Below, piece by piece: positions 15,954 to 24,984 of a stretch of DNA of 64,000 nt. Made by a program: the position numbers and the translations under genes. The stretch spans positions 1,612,001 through 1,676,000 of the forward strand of contig OY760176.1 in the NCBI GenBank assembly GCA_963663315.1, written 5' to 3'. Below the pieces are notes generated by a model. That model saw nothing but the letters and a program-made list of their open reading frames with translations, searched no databases and was not told where the DNA came from. Source of the stretch: G963663315 sp963663315 (GTDB taxonomy: Bacteria; Pseudomonadota; Gammaproteobacteria; Arenicellales; Poriferihabitantaceae). Every line of letters starts with the position of its first letter. Position 1 is the first letter of the stretch.

Positions 15954-17423
15954 TCAGTTGGTCCGGGTTGTTTGATAGTTGGGCGCTTCCTTGACGATGG
16001 AAACATCATGTACATGACTTTCCTTCATGCCGGCGTTGGTGATTCGAATCAGTTTGGTATTCGCCCTCAGGTCACCGATGGTTGCACTGCCGGTGTATCC
16101 CATACTGGCACGCAATCCTCCCATCAGTTGGTGGACCACATTCACCATCGGCCCCTTGTAGGATACGCGGCCTTCAATGCCCTCAGGGACAAACTTGTCT
16201 GCGCTGTCAACCCCCTCCTGAAAATACCGATCCCTGGAGCCTTTCTGCATCGCGCCCAATGATCCCATTCCGCGATAAGACTTGTATGAACGCCCCTGAT
16301 AGATTTCAATCTCACCCGGAGCCTCATCGGTTCCTGCCAGAATGCTGCCTACCATGACACAGTTGGCGCCACAGGCAATGCATTTGGAGATATCCCCGGA
16401 AAATCGAATGCCACCGTCAGCAATAAACGGAATGTCAGTGTCTTTCAGCGCCTTGGTCACTTCCTGAATCGCATGGACCTGTGGCACACCGACCCCGGCC
16501 ACAATCCGGGTAGTACAGATTGAGCCCGGCCCGATTCCGACCTTGACCGCATCCGCGCCAGCGTCAACCAGATCGCGTGCTGCTTCAGCGGTTGCAATAT
16601 TGCCCCCAATGACCTGTACACTGCCGCTGAATCGCTTGATCCATTTCACCCGCTCGATCACCCCCCTCGAATGACCATGGGCGGTATCGACCACAATCGC
16701 ATCCACTCCCGCATTGACCAGACACTCCACTCTTTCATCCGAATCCACGCCCACGCCGACTGCGGCTGCGACCAGCAGCCGTCCCTGGGCATCCTTGCAG
16801 GCACGGGGGAAATCCGTGGATTTCTGTATATCCTTAACCGTAACCAGTCCTTTCAGGGTATTTTCAGCGCCCACAACCAATACCTTTTCAATCCGGTGTT
16901 TATGCAAAAGCTGTTGAATCTGATCAGAAGTCGCTCCTTCCGCTACCGTGACCAGTCTGTCTTCGGGGGTCATGACCTGACTGACCGGGGTTTCCATGTT
17001 TTTCTCAAAACGCAGATCACGGCTGGTCACAATACCGATCACTTTCGGTCCATCCACAACCGGAACTCCCGAGATGTTATACCGGGTCATCAAGCCCAGT
17101 ACATGATTCACGCTGGCGGACTTTTCAACCGTAACAGGATCAGTGATGACTCCGCTTTCATATTTCTTGACCCGGGTGACTTCCAGCGCCTGTTCAGTCG
17201 GTGTCATATTACGGTGGATGACGCCGACACCGCCTTCCTGGGCAAGGCTGATGGCCATATTCGCCCCGGTAACAGTATCCATGGCCGCCGATACCAGAGG
17301 GATATTTATGTTCAGATTACGGGTAAAACGGGTTTCGAGACGCGCATCCCGTGGCAGTACTTCGGATTTTGCCGGGAGCAGCAGGATGTCGTCGAAGGTG
17401 AGTGCAAGGTCAATGGGTTCCAT
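15954..17423 (-). CDS. guaB: IMP dehydrogenase
   Basis: The 489-residue enzyme oxidises IMP to XMP with NAD+, the committed step of GMP synthesis. It opens with LALTFDDILLLPAKSEVLPRD (here beginning MEPID), carries two CBS domains at about residues 95-205, and has the active-site loop GIGPGSICTTRIVAGVGVPQ with the catalytic cysteine. The flap region has YRGMGSLGAM. Length matches E. coli (488). First gene of guaBA; the upstream gene is divergent, leaving a spacer of less than 100 bp for promoters. Confidence 0.97.
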   Translation of the reverse strand: MEPIDLALTFDDILLLPAKSEVLPRDARLETRFTRNLNINIPLVSAAMDTVTGANMAISLAQEGGVGVIHRNMTPTEQALEVTRVKKYESGVITDPVTVEKSASVNHVLGLMTRYNISGVPVVDGPKVIGIVTSRDLRFEKNMETPVSQVMTPEDRLVTVAEGATSDQIQQLLHKHRIEKVLVVGAENTLKGLVTVKDIQKSTDFPRACKDAQGRLLVAAAVGVGVDSDERVECLVNAGVDAIVVDTAHGHSRGVIERVKWIKRFSGSVQVIGGNIATAEAARDLVDAGADAVKVGIGPGSICTTRIVAGVGVPQVHAIQEVTKALKDTDIPFIADGGIRFSGDISKCIACGANCVMVGSILAGTDEAPGEIEIYQGRSYKSYRGMGSLGAMQKGSRDRYFQEGVDSADKFVPEGIEGRVSYKGPMVNVVHQLMGGLRASMGYTGSATIGDLRANTKLIRITNAGMKESHVHDVSIVKEAPNYQTTRTN

Positions 17424-17430
17424 CTACGGA

Positions 17431-18084
17431 TTGTACAGTAAGCCGCCTGCGTTAGAAACAATTCCAATCAAAATTTGCTATAATTCCAGACCAAATAATG
17501 ACCCTGGCACTGCGACCATCCCGATTATTATTGCAACCGAAGACAACCAGGCATCCGATCATCTCCGGGGGGTACTCCAGACGCCGGAACAAGAGCGTCC
17601 GGGCAATCGAACGTCCGGGGAACCTGAAAGCCAGACCGGGACATGGCGAGGGTTTGTCTTCAACGTCGGGCAGTTGAGCCTTGCGGCGCCCTGTGCAGAC
17701 GGGCTCGAAGTTGTATCGGTTCGTGAACTGTCTCCTGTACCGATGGCCCAGGACTGGATCAGGGGCATGCAAAGTATTCATGGGGAAATTTATACCGTGG
17801 TGGATTTTGCCGCATTTATTGGTCTGGCGCCGACACCCGTTGCCTGGACATGCAATCTGCTGGCGCTCCCTGACGCCGGACTGAAGAGTGCATTGTTGAT
17901 CGCCGGCCGTATCAGCACACGATCATTTTCATCTGCATTACCCCTGGGTGATTGTGGGCAATTTCATGTGAATCTGAACCCGTACCTGAGCGCGGTGGTG
18001 GTTGACCAGGGCCAACAGTGGGGAGTGGTTGATGTTGATGCACTGTGCGGCTCCCGCGACTTTGTGCAAATTGGACTTTATTGA
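17431..18084 (+). CDS. CheW-like (PilI-type) protein with unclear start
   Basis: The C-terminal ~150 residues form a CheW-like fold: FVFNVGQLSLAAPCADGLEV, VSVRELSPVPMAQDWIRGMQ, SIHGEIYTVVDFAAFIGLA, and VVVDQGQQWGVVDVDALCG. In Pil-Chp systems PilI couples the receptor PilJ to the kinase ChpA. No in-frame ATG or GTG precedes this domain; TTG at 17431 is the only upstream canonical option but lies 8 bp from guaB. ATT at 17524, or a frameshift after the ATG near 17498, are alternatives. The stop is 3 bp before the receptor gene, so the cluster is an operon. Confidence 0.7.
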   Translation: MYSKPPALETIPIKICYNSRPNNDPGTATIPIIIATEDNQASDHLRGVLQTPEQERPGNRTSGEPESQTGTWRGFVFNVGQLSLAAPCADGLEVVSVRELSPVPMAQDWIRGMQSIHGEIYTVVDFAAFIGLAPTPVAWTCNLLALPDAGLKSALLIAGRISTRSFSSALPLGDCGQFHVNLNPYLSAVVVDQGQQWGVVDVDALCGSRDFVQIGLY

Positions 18085-18087
18085 AGA

Positions 18088-19728
18088 ATGAAGAAGATTT
18101 ATCTGCTGGTCATGCTGGTTTCTTTCGGGGCGCTGATCTACTCCGAGTGCCTGGAAATGGCCCGGTCGGAGAATCGAACCCGATTGAATGCGGTCAGTTC
18201 ACAACTGGACGCGGATATCCGTGAGATTGGACATCAGTCGTTGCATGCTGTGACCACAAAGCTGGCCGGACGGTTCACCGGGAAATCAGGGTCGTCTGAA
18301 TTGGCCGATACCCTGATAGAGCGGATCAACACAAGTCTTCCCCAACTTGAATCAGAGGATAACTGGCGGATTCACCCGCAATTCATATCGACCATTCTGA
18401 AAGTTGACGGGCAACAAAACAGCCCTGTTCCGAGGTCAGTCACTGCCGGGGTGGCGCGAATTGAACAGGCATTGGGCAAAATGGGCCCGGACCTGGATAA
18501 CCTGTTCACCCACACCGATGCGATTGATCCTTCTTCGGTTCGCAGTTCTGTCAATAATGTGATCGCCATCAGTGATGCCATCACCGATCTCACCCGCAAT
18601 CTGCAGGATCAATTGCAACCCGGGTCTGCAATGGCGGGGCGGGTGTTGTCATTCATATCGGGTGGAATTGTGTTGTTGTCCCTGGGCGGGTTGTTTTGGT
18701 CCGTGCTGGGTGATTCCAGAAACACGAGACTGGCGGTGACCAGACTGGTGGATGAAACAAGGGGTCTGGCTGAAGGTGACCTGACTGTAAAAGCTCAGGT
18801 GACCGGCGATATCACTGCCCCGTTCGCAGATTCGATCAACCGCGCGATCAGTGAGATGCGCGGTCTGGTTACCGGAATCAGACAGGCTGCGGGCGAGGTC
18901 TCGCAAACTGCAGAAAAAACAGAAGCGCTCATTGCCCGGTTAAAGACCCATCGCGTCTTTCAATCAGGGGAAATTTCGGATTCCGCCGATGACGTAACGA
19001 ATTTGTCTGACGGGATTCACAGAATCAGTGAATCGGCGACCAGATCAACGTCACATATCAGGGAGTGTGTAAAATTCGCACAACGGGGGGCGAATACGAC
19101 CAGGGATACTCTACAGGTGATGGAGGCGGCGCGTAATGAGATACAGGAAACCCGGAATCATCTGCAACGATTGGTTGAGAGATGCCGGGAAATCAACGAA
19201 ATAGTGAGTTCAATCAGGGATGCAACCGAACAAATTCACATGTTGTCGTTAAATGCCTCCATACAAGCGGCGCCGGGTGAATCGGGTCGGAGCTTTGCCG
19301 GGACGGCCGAAGAAGTCCGGAGTCTGACGGAGCGTTCGGCACACGCATCGAATGGTATTGCCGAGCTTGTGGAAGACCTTCAGCAGGATGCCGACAATGC
19401 ATTGACCTGCGTGCGAGCGGCGATCAGGGAGGTGGCATCAGGGACATCCGGCGCTGACCAGGTCCGGCGCACATTGAATGAAATTGAAACAATCAGCCAG
19501 CACTTGCCCGGGATCATTGATCAACTTGTGGATGATATACAAAATCAATCGAAACTCGTTGAAAACGTCGGGAAAAGAATGGAAATACTGCAGAATTCCA
19601 CGGCCGGGTCCTATCTCGACGAATCTCAGGTTGCGATAGCATTGGAGAAAATGAAAACGGTTGCAAATCGACTGGAGCGGTCGACCATGGGATTCAGGTT
19701 GTCGGACTCTCCGTCAGACCATGTGTGA
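18088..19728 (+). CDS. PilJ-like methyl-accepting chemotaxis receptor, divergent signalling tip
   Basis: The 546-residue receptor has an N-terminal membrane segment (IYLLVMLVSFGALIYS), a periplasmic helical region, a second segment (~190-210, FISGGIVLLSLGGLFW), a HAMP-like stretch (LAEGDLTVKAQVTGDI) and a long coiled-coil. The hairpin tip reads QIHMLSLNASIQAAPGESGR then SFAGTAEEVRSLTERSAHAS. PilJ has ILALNAAIQAAMAGEAGRGF then AVVADEV, so several usually fixed residues are changed (Pro after QAA, GTAEEV for VVADEV). The C-terminus (RLERSTMGFRL) resembles PilJ ends. It probably signals to the neighbouring CheW- and ChpA-like proteins. Confidence 0.82.
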   Translation: MKKIYLLVMLVSFGALIYSECLEMARSENRTRLNAVSSQLDADIREIGHQSLHAVTTKLAGRFTGKSGSSELADTLIERINTSLPQLESEDNWRIHPQFISTILKVDGQQNSPVPRSVTAGVARIEQALGKMGPDLDNLFTHTDAIDPSSVRSSVNNVIAISDAITDLTRNLQDQLQPGSAMAGRVLSFISGGIVLLSLGGLFWSVLGDSRNTRLAVTRLVDETRGLAEGDLTVKAQVTGDITAPFADSINRAISEMRGLVTGIRQAAGEVSQTAEKTEALIARLKTHRVFQSGEISDSADDVTNLSDGIHRISESATRSTSHIRECVKFAQRGANTTRDTLQVMEAARNEIQETRNHLQRLVERCREINEIVSSIRDATEQIHMLSLNASIQAAPGESGRSFAGTAEEVRSLTERSAHASNGIAELVEDLQQDADNALTCVRAAIREVASGTSGADQVRRTLNEIETISQHLPGIIDQLVDDIQNQSKLVENVGKRMEILQNSTAGSYLDESQVAIALEKMKTVANRLERSTMGFRLSDSPSDHV

Positions 19729-20974
19729 GGAAATGGCAGAGCAGACGGAGGAAGAGGCCCGGAAGAAATTTCCCGAAGAACTGGAGCATTTACTGTGCAG
19801 GATAAATTCCTGCCTTGGTGAGTGGCGGGCAACAGGCAAAAATGCAGAAATTATTGATGGCATACGACAGAGCTTCAACACTTTGACAGCAAGCGCAAAA
19901 ACAACTGGCTATCAGGATGTTTTCAGATTAAGCCATGCCGTGGAAAGATTGATGGATCAATATGACAGTGAGAATACTGCGGACTATGATACTGATATTG
20001 TCCTGCTCAATCTACTTGAGGAAATGCACGACAGCCTGACCACGGTTGCCGGTTTGATTCCAGATGCGGCTGAGGGTCATCTGCGGTCTCTGACCGGCAT
20101 AGTGGAATCATTGCTGCCCGGCAAGGAAAGCGAAACACCGGATTGGTCAGACCGACAGGAGGCAACCGGGCCCAGCGCTATCTCGTCGCCGGATGATCCT
20201 TGCGGGAGCGAAAATCGGAAATTCTCGTATCTGCTGGATATTTCCGGCGAACTGGGACTGACACGGCGCCGATTAAGGAACTCACTGGATTGGATGCAAT
20301 ATGACCTCAATACCCTGAAAGACGGCATCAAACTGATTCATGGTAGTTTGCAGACCATGGAGCAGGAACGAGACCAGGAATTGCAGGCTCGTGCACGGAG
20401 AGTAAATAGACAATTGGATACCCTGACTCGGGTGGAAAGACAGTTACGGAAGAAGTTGTCTGATTTTTCGGAAACGCTGATACGGCAGTCACAATTTGGC
20501 GGGCAGCTCCAGGCTGGATTGATAAAAGCCGGGATGGTCAGGGAAACCATGACCCTTGCCCATGTACTGCTGGTCAGGGTCGGACTCTATCGTTTTGCGA
20601 TACTGGCCAGTGCCATTGAGTGCGCCATGCGGGTTGCAGATGAAGAATTCAGCTATATTGACGGTCACAGATTTATTCGGGCGAACGATGAACAGATACC
20701 GGTTTTTGATCTGATTGAGAGAATCAGTAAAATCAGATCAGGTATCGAACAATCCCGCCGATCTCTGGTGTTGATGCGCTCGGAAAATCAAATTACGGCT
20801 TTCGAAGTAGATGAGTTTGAGGGAACCACTGAAGTCGCAATCAATTCCCCGGGAACGCAGTTGGCTTCTGTCCGGGGTATCACTGGAGTCACGGTGTTGG
20901 CGGACGCCCGCATTATTCCTGTCCTCAACCCTGCCGAATTTCTGGATCACTCGATAATTCGGGGATCTGCTTGA
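19721..20974 (+). CDS. Degenerate CheA/ChpA-like protein lacking ATPase domain
   Basis: The 417-residue protein has an N-terminal HPt-like helix bundle where the usual FHTLKGS is SFNTLTAS, placing Asn53 at the phosphorylated His position. The middle (KFSYLLDISGELGLTRRRLR, followed by long helices) resembles the CheA P3 dimerisation domain (LVNLVGELVINRSRL). The C-terminal ~130 residues resemble the CheW-like P5 domain, ending RGITGVTVLADARIIPVLNP. The HATPase P4 domain with its N, G1 and G2 boxes is missing. ATG 19721 overlaps the receptor stop; ATG 19733 is possible. It is more likely a non-catalytic scaffold than a histidine kinase. Confidence 0.72.
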   Translation: MCEEMAEQTEEEARKKFPEELEHLLCRINSCLGEWRATGKNAEIIDGIRQSFNTLTASAKTTGYQDVFRLSHAVERLMDQYDSENTADYDTDIVLLNLLEEMHDSLTTVAGLIPDAAEGHLRSLTGIVESLLPGKESETPDWSDRQEATGPSAISSPDDPCGSENRKFSYLLDISGELGLTRRRLRNSLDWMQYDLNTLKDGIKLIHGSLQTMEQERDQELQARARRVNRQLDTLTRVERQLRKKLSDFSETLIRQSQFGGQLQAGLIKAGMVRETMTLAHVLLVRVGLYRFAILASAIECAMRVADEEFSYIDGHRFIRANDEQIPVFDLIERISKIRSGIEQSRRSLVLMRSENQITAFEVDEFEGTTEVAINSPGTQLASVRGITGVTVLADARIIPVLNPAEFLDHSIIRGSA

Positions 20975-20980
20975 ACCGCT

Positions 20981-21844
20981 TTGCCAGAAATCACCTTGAA
21001 TCCAATACCCGAACCCGATAGCGCAGCTTCTGCACCAGACCTTGGCAGCCTGACTGAACTGGTCAGACAGGCCGCATCGAAAATTGAATATTTCAGGCAA
21101 AGCGGGCGCCACCCGGAGTTGAAAATGGATGGCAGTCTTATCACCGGGGTTGATCAGGGAATCCAGCGCTATCTAATGCAGGAACTGAATACCAGATGGC
21201 CTCAATTCGGGTTTATCGGCGAAGAGATGTCGCACGATGATCAGGTCAGGGTTTGTGAACACAGCAAGCGGGGCTTTTGGGTGCTTGATCCGTTGGATGG
21301 AACCACCAATTTTACCTCCGGGTTCCTGTTTTTCGGCATTTCGCTTGCTTTGGTGATTAAAGAGCATCCGGTACTTGCAGTCACATACGATCCGGTCAGG
21401 GATGAGTGTTTCACAGCGCAGAAGGGTCGAGGAGCATTTATCAACGGCAAGCCCCTGGTTTGCCCGGACACTGGAGTATTGAGTGATTGCATCGCGAATA
21501 TTGACTACAAGCGCCTGGTGGGGGACTTGTCATCGCAACTGGTTCGATGTCCACCCTATCGGTCTCAACGAAATCTGGGCTCTTCAGTTCTCGAATGGTG
21601 CTGGCTGGCAGCAGGCAGAATCCAGCTTTATCTGCATGGCGGACAGAAGCTCTGGGACTTCGCCGCCGGCTGCCTGATTTTGCATGAAGCCGGGGGCGCG
21701 GCAACCTCATTATCCGGACAACCCCTTGATTGCGGTAAATTGAGAAAGCGCTCTGTGGTTGCAGCAGTCAATGCCGGATTATTGGATCAGTGGGTTGACT
21801 GGATCGACTCCAACAGCTATATTTCGCAATCCTCCCGGTATTGA
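20981..21844 (+). CDS. Inositol monophosphatase-family phosphatase
   Basis: The 287-residue protein has the metal-binding motifs of the family: GEEMS (first Glu pair), DPLDGTTNF, and WDFAAGCLILHEAGG. Members dephosphorylate inositol phosphates, 3'-phosphoadenosine phosphate (CysQ) or fructose bisphosphate; the substrate is not resolved, and the divergent N-terminus is unlike SuhB. The start is TTG at 20981: an in-frame TGA at 20972 rules out anything further upstream, and no ATG precedes the core. It is 6 bp after the ChpA-like gene, so probably cotranslated with that cluster. Confidence 0.82.
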   Translation: MPEITLNPIPEPDSAASAPDLGSLTELVRQAASKIEYFRQSGRHPELKMDGSLITGVDQGIQRYLMQELNTRWPQFGFIGEEMSHDDQVRVCEHSKRGFWVLDPLDGTTNFTSGFLFFGISLALVIKEHPVLAVTYDPVRDECFTAQKGRGAFINGKPLVCPDTGVLSDCIANIDYKRLVGDLSSQLVRCPPYRSQRNLGSSVLEWCWLAAGRIQLYLHGGQKLWDFAAGCLILHEAGGAATSLSGQPLDCGKLRKRSVVAAVNAGLLDQWVDWIDSNSYISQSSRY

Positions 21845-21921
21845 TTTCCAATCCAGAAACGCGATTTTTATTTCTGCAATCAAATTTATTGTTAACTGAT
21901 GATCCCACCGAGGGGAGTTAG

Positions 21922-23919
21922 ATGGCGTCAGTAAGCCGACGACAAAGAGCGAATGCAATTCGTGCGCTCAGCATGGATGCAGTGCAAAAAGCCAAATCAG
22001 GTCATCCCGGCGCCCCCATGGGAATGGCCGACATTGCCGAAGCGCTCTGGTGCGACTACCTGAAGCATAATCCAGGGGACACGAAGTGGCCGGACCGGGA
22101 CCGGTTCGTCCTGTCAAATGGCCATGGCTCGATGCTGATTTATTCCTTGTTGCATTTAACCGGATATGACCTGCCGATCGATCAAATCAGGAATTTTCGA
22201 CAGCTTCACTCGCAAACGCCAGGACACCCCGAGTATGGCTACACCCCCGGAGTTGAAACCACCACCGGGCCGCTCGGTCAGGGAATTTGCAACGCGGTCG
22301 GTATGGCGATTGCAGAAAAAACACTGGCCGCTCAATTCAACCGTGATGGCTTTAATCCGGTTGACCATTTTACCTATGTCTTTCTGGGCGATGGCTGTCT
22401 TATGGAAGGAATCTCCCATGAAGGCTGCTCACTGGCCGGGACACTGAAGCTCGGCAAGCTGATCGCTTTTTATGACGATAACGGAATATCCATCGATGGC
22501 AAAGTAGAAGGCTGGTTTACCGACAATACCCCTTTGCGATTTGAAAGCTATGGCTGGCATGTAATTGCGGACGTTGATGGTCACGACCCTGAAGCAATTC
22601 GCGCCGCCATTGAACAAGCCCGAAACGAAACCGGCCGACCCAGCATAATCTGCTGCAAAACCGTGATTGGCTACGGTTCTCCTAACAAGGCAGGCAAGGA
22701 GTCCAGTCATGGCAGTGCACTGGGAGAGGCAGAAGTTGAATTGACCCGCAAACAACTGGGATGGACTCATGCGCCTTTCGAGATTCCGGTGGATATCTAT
22801 GATTCCTGGAATGCCGGGGAAACGGGAATGCGGGCTCAGGCTCGCTGGCATGAATTATTCGCCGAATACGAGGGCAGCTATCCACAACTCGCGACCGAGT
22901 TTAAAAGAAGAACAAGCGGCACACTACCCGACAACTGGGAACACGAGAGCGCTGAATTCATTAGCGCCGTTGACAGCAAGGAACAAACCATTGCATCGAG
23001 AAAAGCCTCGCAAAACGCACTCGAAGGATTCGGACCACTGCTGCCGGAGCTGATCGGGGGTTCCGCCGATCTGACCGCATCGAATCTGACGCAGTGGACC
23101 GGTTCCATGGGAATCGAGTCCGAGCAAGGGGGTAATTACATCTATTTCGGTGTGCGTGAATTCGCAATGGCAGCGATCATCAATGGCATGGTGTTGCATG
23201 GAGGGTTCAAACCCTATTGCGCCACTTTCCTGATGTTTTCCGAATACGCCAGAAACGCCTTACGGATGTCGGCATTAATGAAGATTCCCAGCCTGTTCGT
23301 GTTCACCCACGATTCTGTCGGTCTGGGTGAAGATGGGCCGACTCATCAGGCTGTGGAGCAGACTGCCACCTTGAGATTGATGCCGCACATGTCTGTCTGG
23401 CGACCTTGCGATGCGGTTGAATCGGCGGTGGTCTGGCAACAGGCCTGCGAATCCGTGGATCAACCATTTTCATTGATCTTCTCCCGACAAAATCTGCCTC
23501 ATCAATACCGCAGTCGCGATCAGATCAGCCTGATTCGAAAAGGTGGATACATTCTGCGGGACTGCGGGCAAAAGCCCGATGCCATCATCATTGCCACAGG
23601 GTCGGAAATTGAACTGGCCATGGCTGCGGCAGAGCAACTGTCCGAATATAACATCAGAGTGGTATCCATGCCGTCAACTGACCGGTTTGACTCCCAGGAT
23701 CAGGGCTACAGGGAATCGGTGTTGCCGCCTTCCGTAATGGCACGCGTTGCTGTCGAAGCGGGGGTGGGTGTTGGCTGGCTGAAATATGTCGGACTGGATG
23801 GCGCAATCATCAGTATTGAGACATTCGGGGAGTCTGCCCCGGCGAAAGATGTGTTTGAGTATCTGGGTATGACCACCACAAATGTGGTGAATGCGGTACG
23901 GAATCTTTTATTGAACTGA
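21922..23919 (+). CDS. tkt: Transketolase
   Basis: The 665-residue thiamine-diphosphate enzyme transfers two-carbon units in the pentose phosphate and Calvin pathways. Visible motifs are SGHPGAPMGMADIAEALW, the TPP motif LGDGCLMEGISHEGCSLAG, the pyrimidine-domain HDSVGLGEDGPTHQAVEQ and the C-terminal ATGSEIELAMAAAEQL. Length is typical (E. coli 663). The ATG at 21922 has GAGGGGAG upstream. It heads a carbon-metabolism run with gap and pgk. Confidence 0.97.
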   Translation: MASVSRRQRANAIRALSMDAVQKAKSGHPGAPMGMADIAEALWCDYLKHNPGDTKWPDRDRFVLSNGHGSMLIYSLLHLTGYDLPIDQIRNFRQLHSQTPGHPEYGYTPGVETTTGPLGQGICNAVGMAIAEKTLAAQFNRDGFNPVDHFTYVFLGDGCLMEGISHEGCSLAGTLKLGKLIAFYDDNGISIDGKVEGWFTDNTPLRFESYGWHVIADVDGHDPEAIRAAIEQARNETGRPSIICCKTVIGYGSPNKAGKESSHGSALGEAEVELTRKQLGWTHAPFEIPVDIYDSWNAGETGMRAQARWHELFAEYEGSYPQLATEFKRRTSGTLPDNWEHESAEFISAVDSKEQTIASRKASQNALEGFGPLLPELIGGSADLTASNLTQWTGSMGIESEQGGNYIYFGVREFAMAAIINGMVLHGGFKPYCATFLMFSEYARNALRMSALMKIPSLFVFTHDSVGLGEDGPTHQAVEQTATLRLMPHMSVWRPCDAVESAVVWQQACESVDQPFSLIFSRQNLPHQYRSRDQISLIRKGGYILRDCGQKPDAIIIATGSEIELAMAAAEQLSEYNIRVVSMPSTDRFDSQDQGYRESVLPPSVMARVAVEAGVGVGWLKYVGLDGAIISIETFGESAPAKDVFEYLGMTTTNVVNAVRNLLLN

Positions 23920-23979
23920 ATCCTTTTAAACTGGAGTGGTACATTTTATGGATACATTATTTATCACCGGAACTGAACA

Positions 23980-24984
23980 ATGACAATCAAAGTTGCAATT
24001 AACGGGTATGGTCGAATTGGCCGGAATATATTGAGAGCCAAATACGAATCCGGAAATGAGAAAATAGAAATCGTTGCGATCAATGACCTCGGAGATGCAA
24101 ACACCAACGCCCACCTGACCCGGTATGATACGGCACACGGGCGATTTCCAGGGACGGTGGAAGCCGCCGATGATCATATCATTGTCAATGGAGACCGGAT
24201 TGCGGTGTATGCCGAGCGTGATCCCGGCAAGCTTCCGTGGGCAGAACTTGGAATTGATGTTGTACATGAAAGCACCGGTTTTTTTACCTCCAAGGAAAAA
24301 GCCAGCGCACATTTAAGGGCGGGTGCGAAGAAGGTCATTATTTCTGCTCCCGGTGGCAAGGATGTGGATGCAACCATCGTTTATGGCGTCAATCATGACA
24401 TCCTGAAATCAAGCGACACGGTGATTTCCAACGCATCGTGTACGACCAATTGTCTGGCGCCGCTGGTCAAGGCATTGAATGATTCCGTCGGAGTCGTTCA
24501 CGGGTTGATGAATACCATTCATGCCTATACCAATGATCAGGTATTGACCGATGTTTATCATGACGACTTGCGTCGTGCCCGTTCTGCGACCAGTTCGATG
24601 ATCCCCACCAAAACAGGGGCTGCGGTTGCAGTGGGACTGGTTCTGCCTGAGCTGGATGGGAAACTGGACGGCTTTTCGATCCGGGTGCCGACCATAAACG
24701 TATCGGTGGTCGATCTGACTTTTGTCGCAAGCAGAGCAACCTCGGTGGAAGAAATCAACGCTATCCTGAAATCCTCAGCAGACGGAAAAATTCTGGACTA
24801 CAGCGAAGAGCCATTAGTATCGATCGATTTCAATCACGTACCCGCTTCTTCCACTGTCGATTCGGGCATGACCCGGGTTACCGGGGGCACGCTGGTAAAG
24901 GTATGTGCCTGGTACGACAACGAATGGGGATTTTCAAATCGCATGCTGGATACGACCTGTGCCCTGATGGCTGCGAACAGTTAA
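23980..24984 (+). CDS. gap: Glyceraldehyde-3-phosphate dehydrogenase, type I
   Basis: The 334-residue enzyme oxidises glyceraldehyde 3-phosphate with NAD(P)+. It shows the Rossmann start VAINGYGRIGRNILRA, the active-site SNASCTTNCLAPL with catalytic Cys, and NTIHAYTNDQVLTDVYHDDL. The C-terminus WYDNEWGFSNRMLDT is standard. Its stop overlaps the pgk start by one base (TAATG), so the two are translationally coupled. Spacing from tkt is 60 bp. Confidence 0.97.
   Translation: MTIKVAINGYGRIGRNILRAKYESGNEKIEIVAINDLGDANTNAHLTRYDTAHGRFPGTVEAADDHIIVNGDRIAVYAERDPGKLPWAELGIDVVHESTGFFTSKEKASAHLRAGAKKVIISAPGGKDVDATIVYGVNHDILKSSDTVISNASCTTNCLAPLVKALNDSVGVVHGLMNTIHAYTNDQVLTDVYHDDLRRARSATSSMIPTKTGAAVAVGLVLPELDGKLDGFSIRVPTINVSVVDLTFVASRATSVEEINAILKSSADGKILDYSEEPLVSIDFNHVPASSTVDSGMTRVTGGTLVKVCAWYDNEWGFSNRMLDTTCALMAANS

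Noticed and set aside
19721..20974. Functional CheA-type histidine kinase
   Set aside because: No ATPase N, G1 or G2 boxes and no phosphorylatable His in the HPt-like motif were found.
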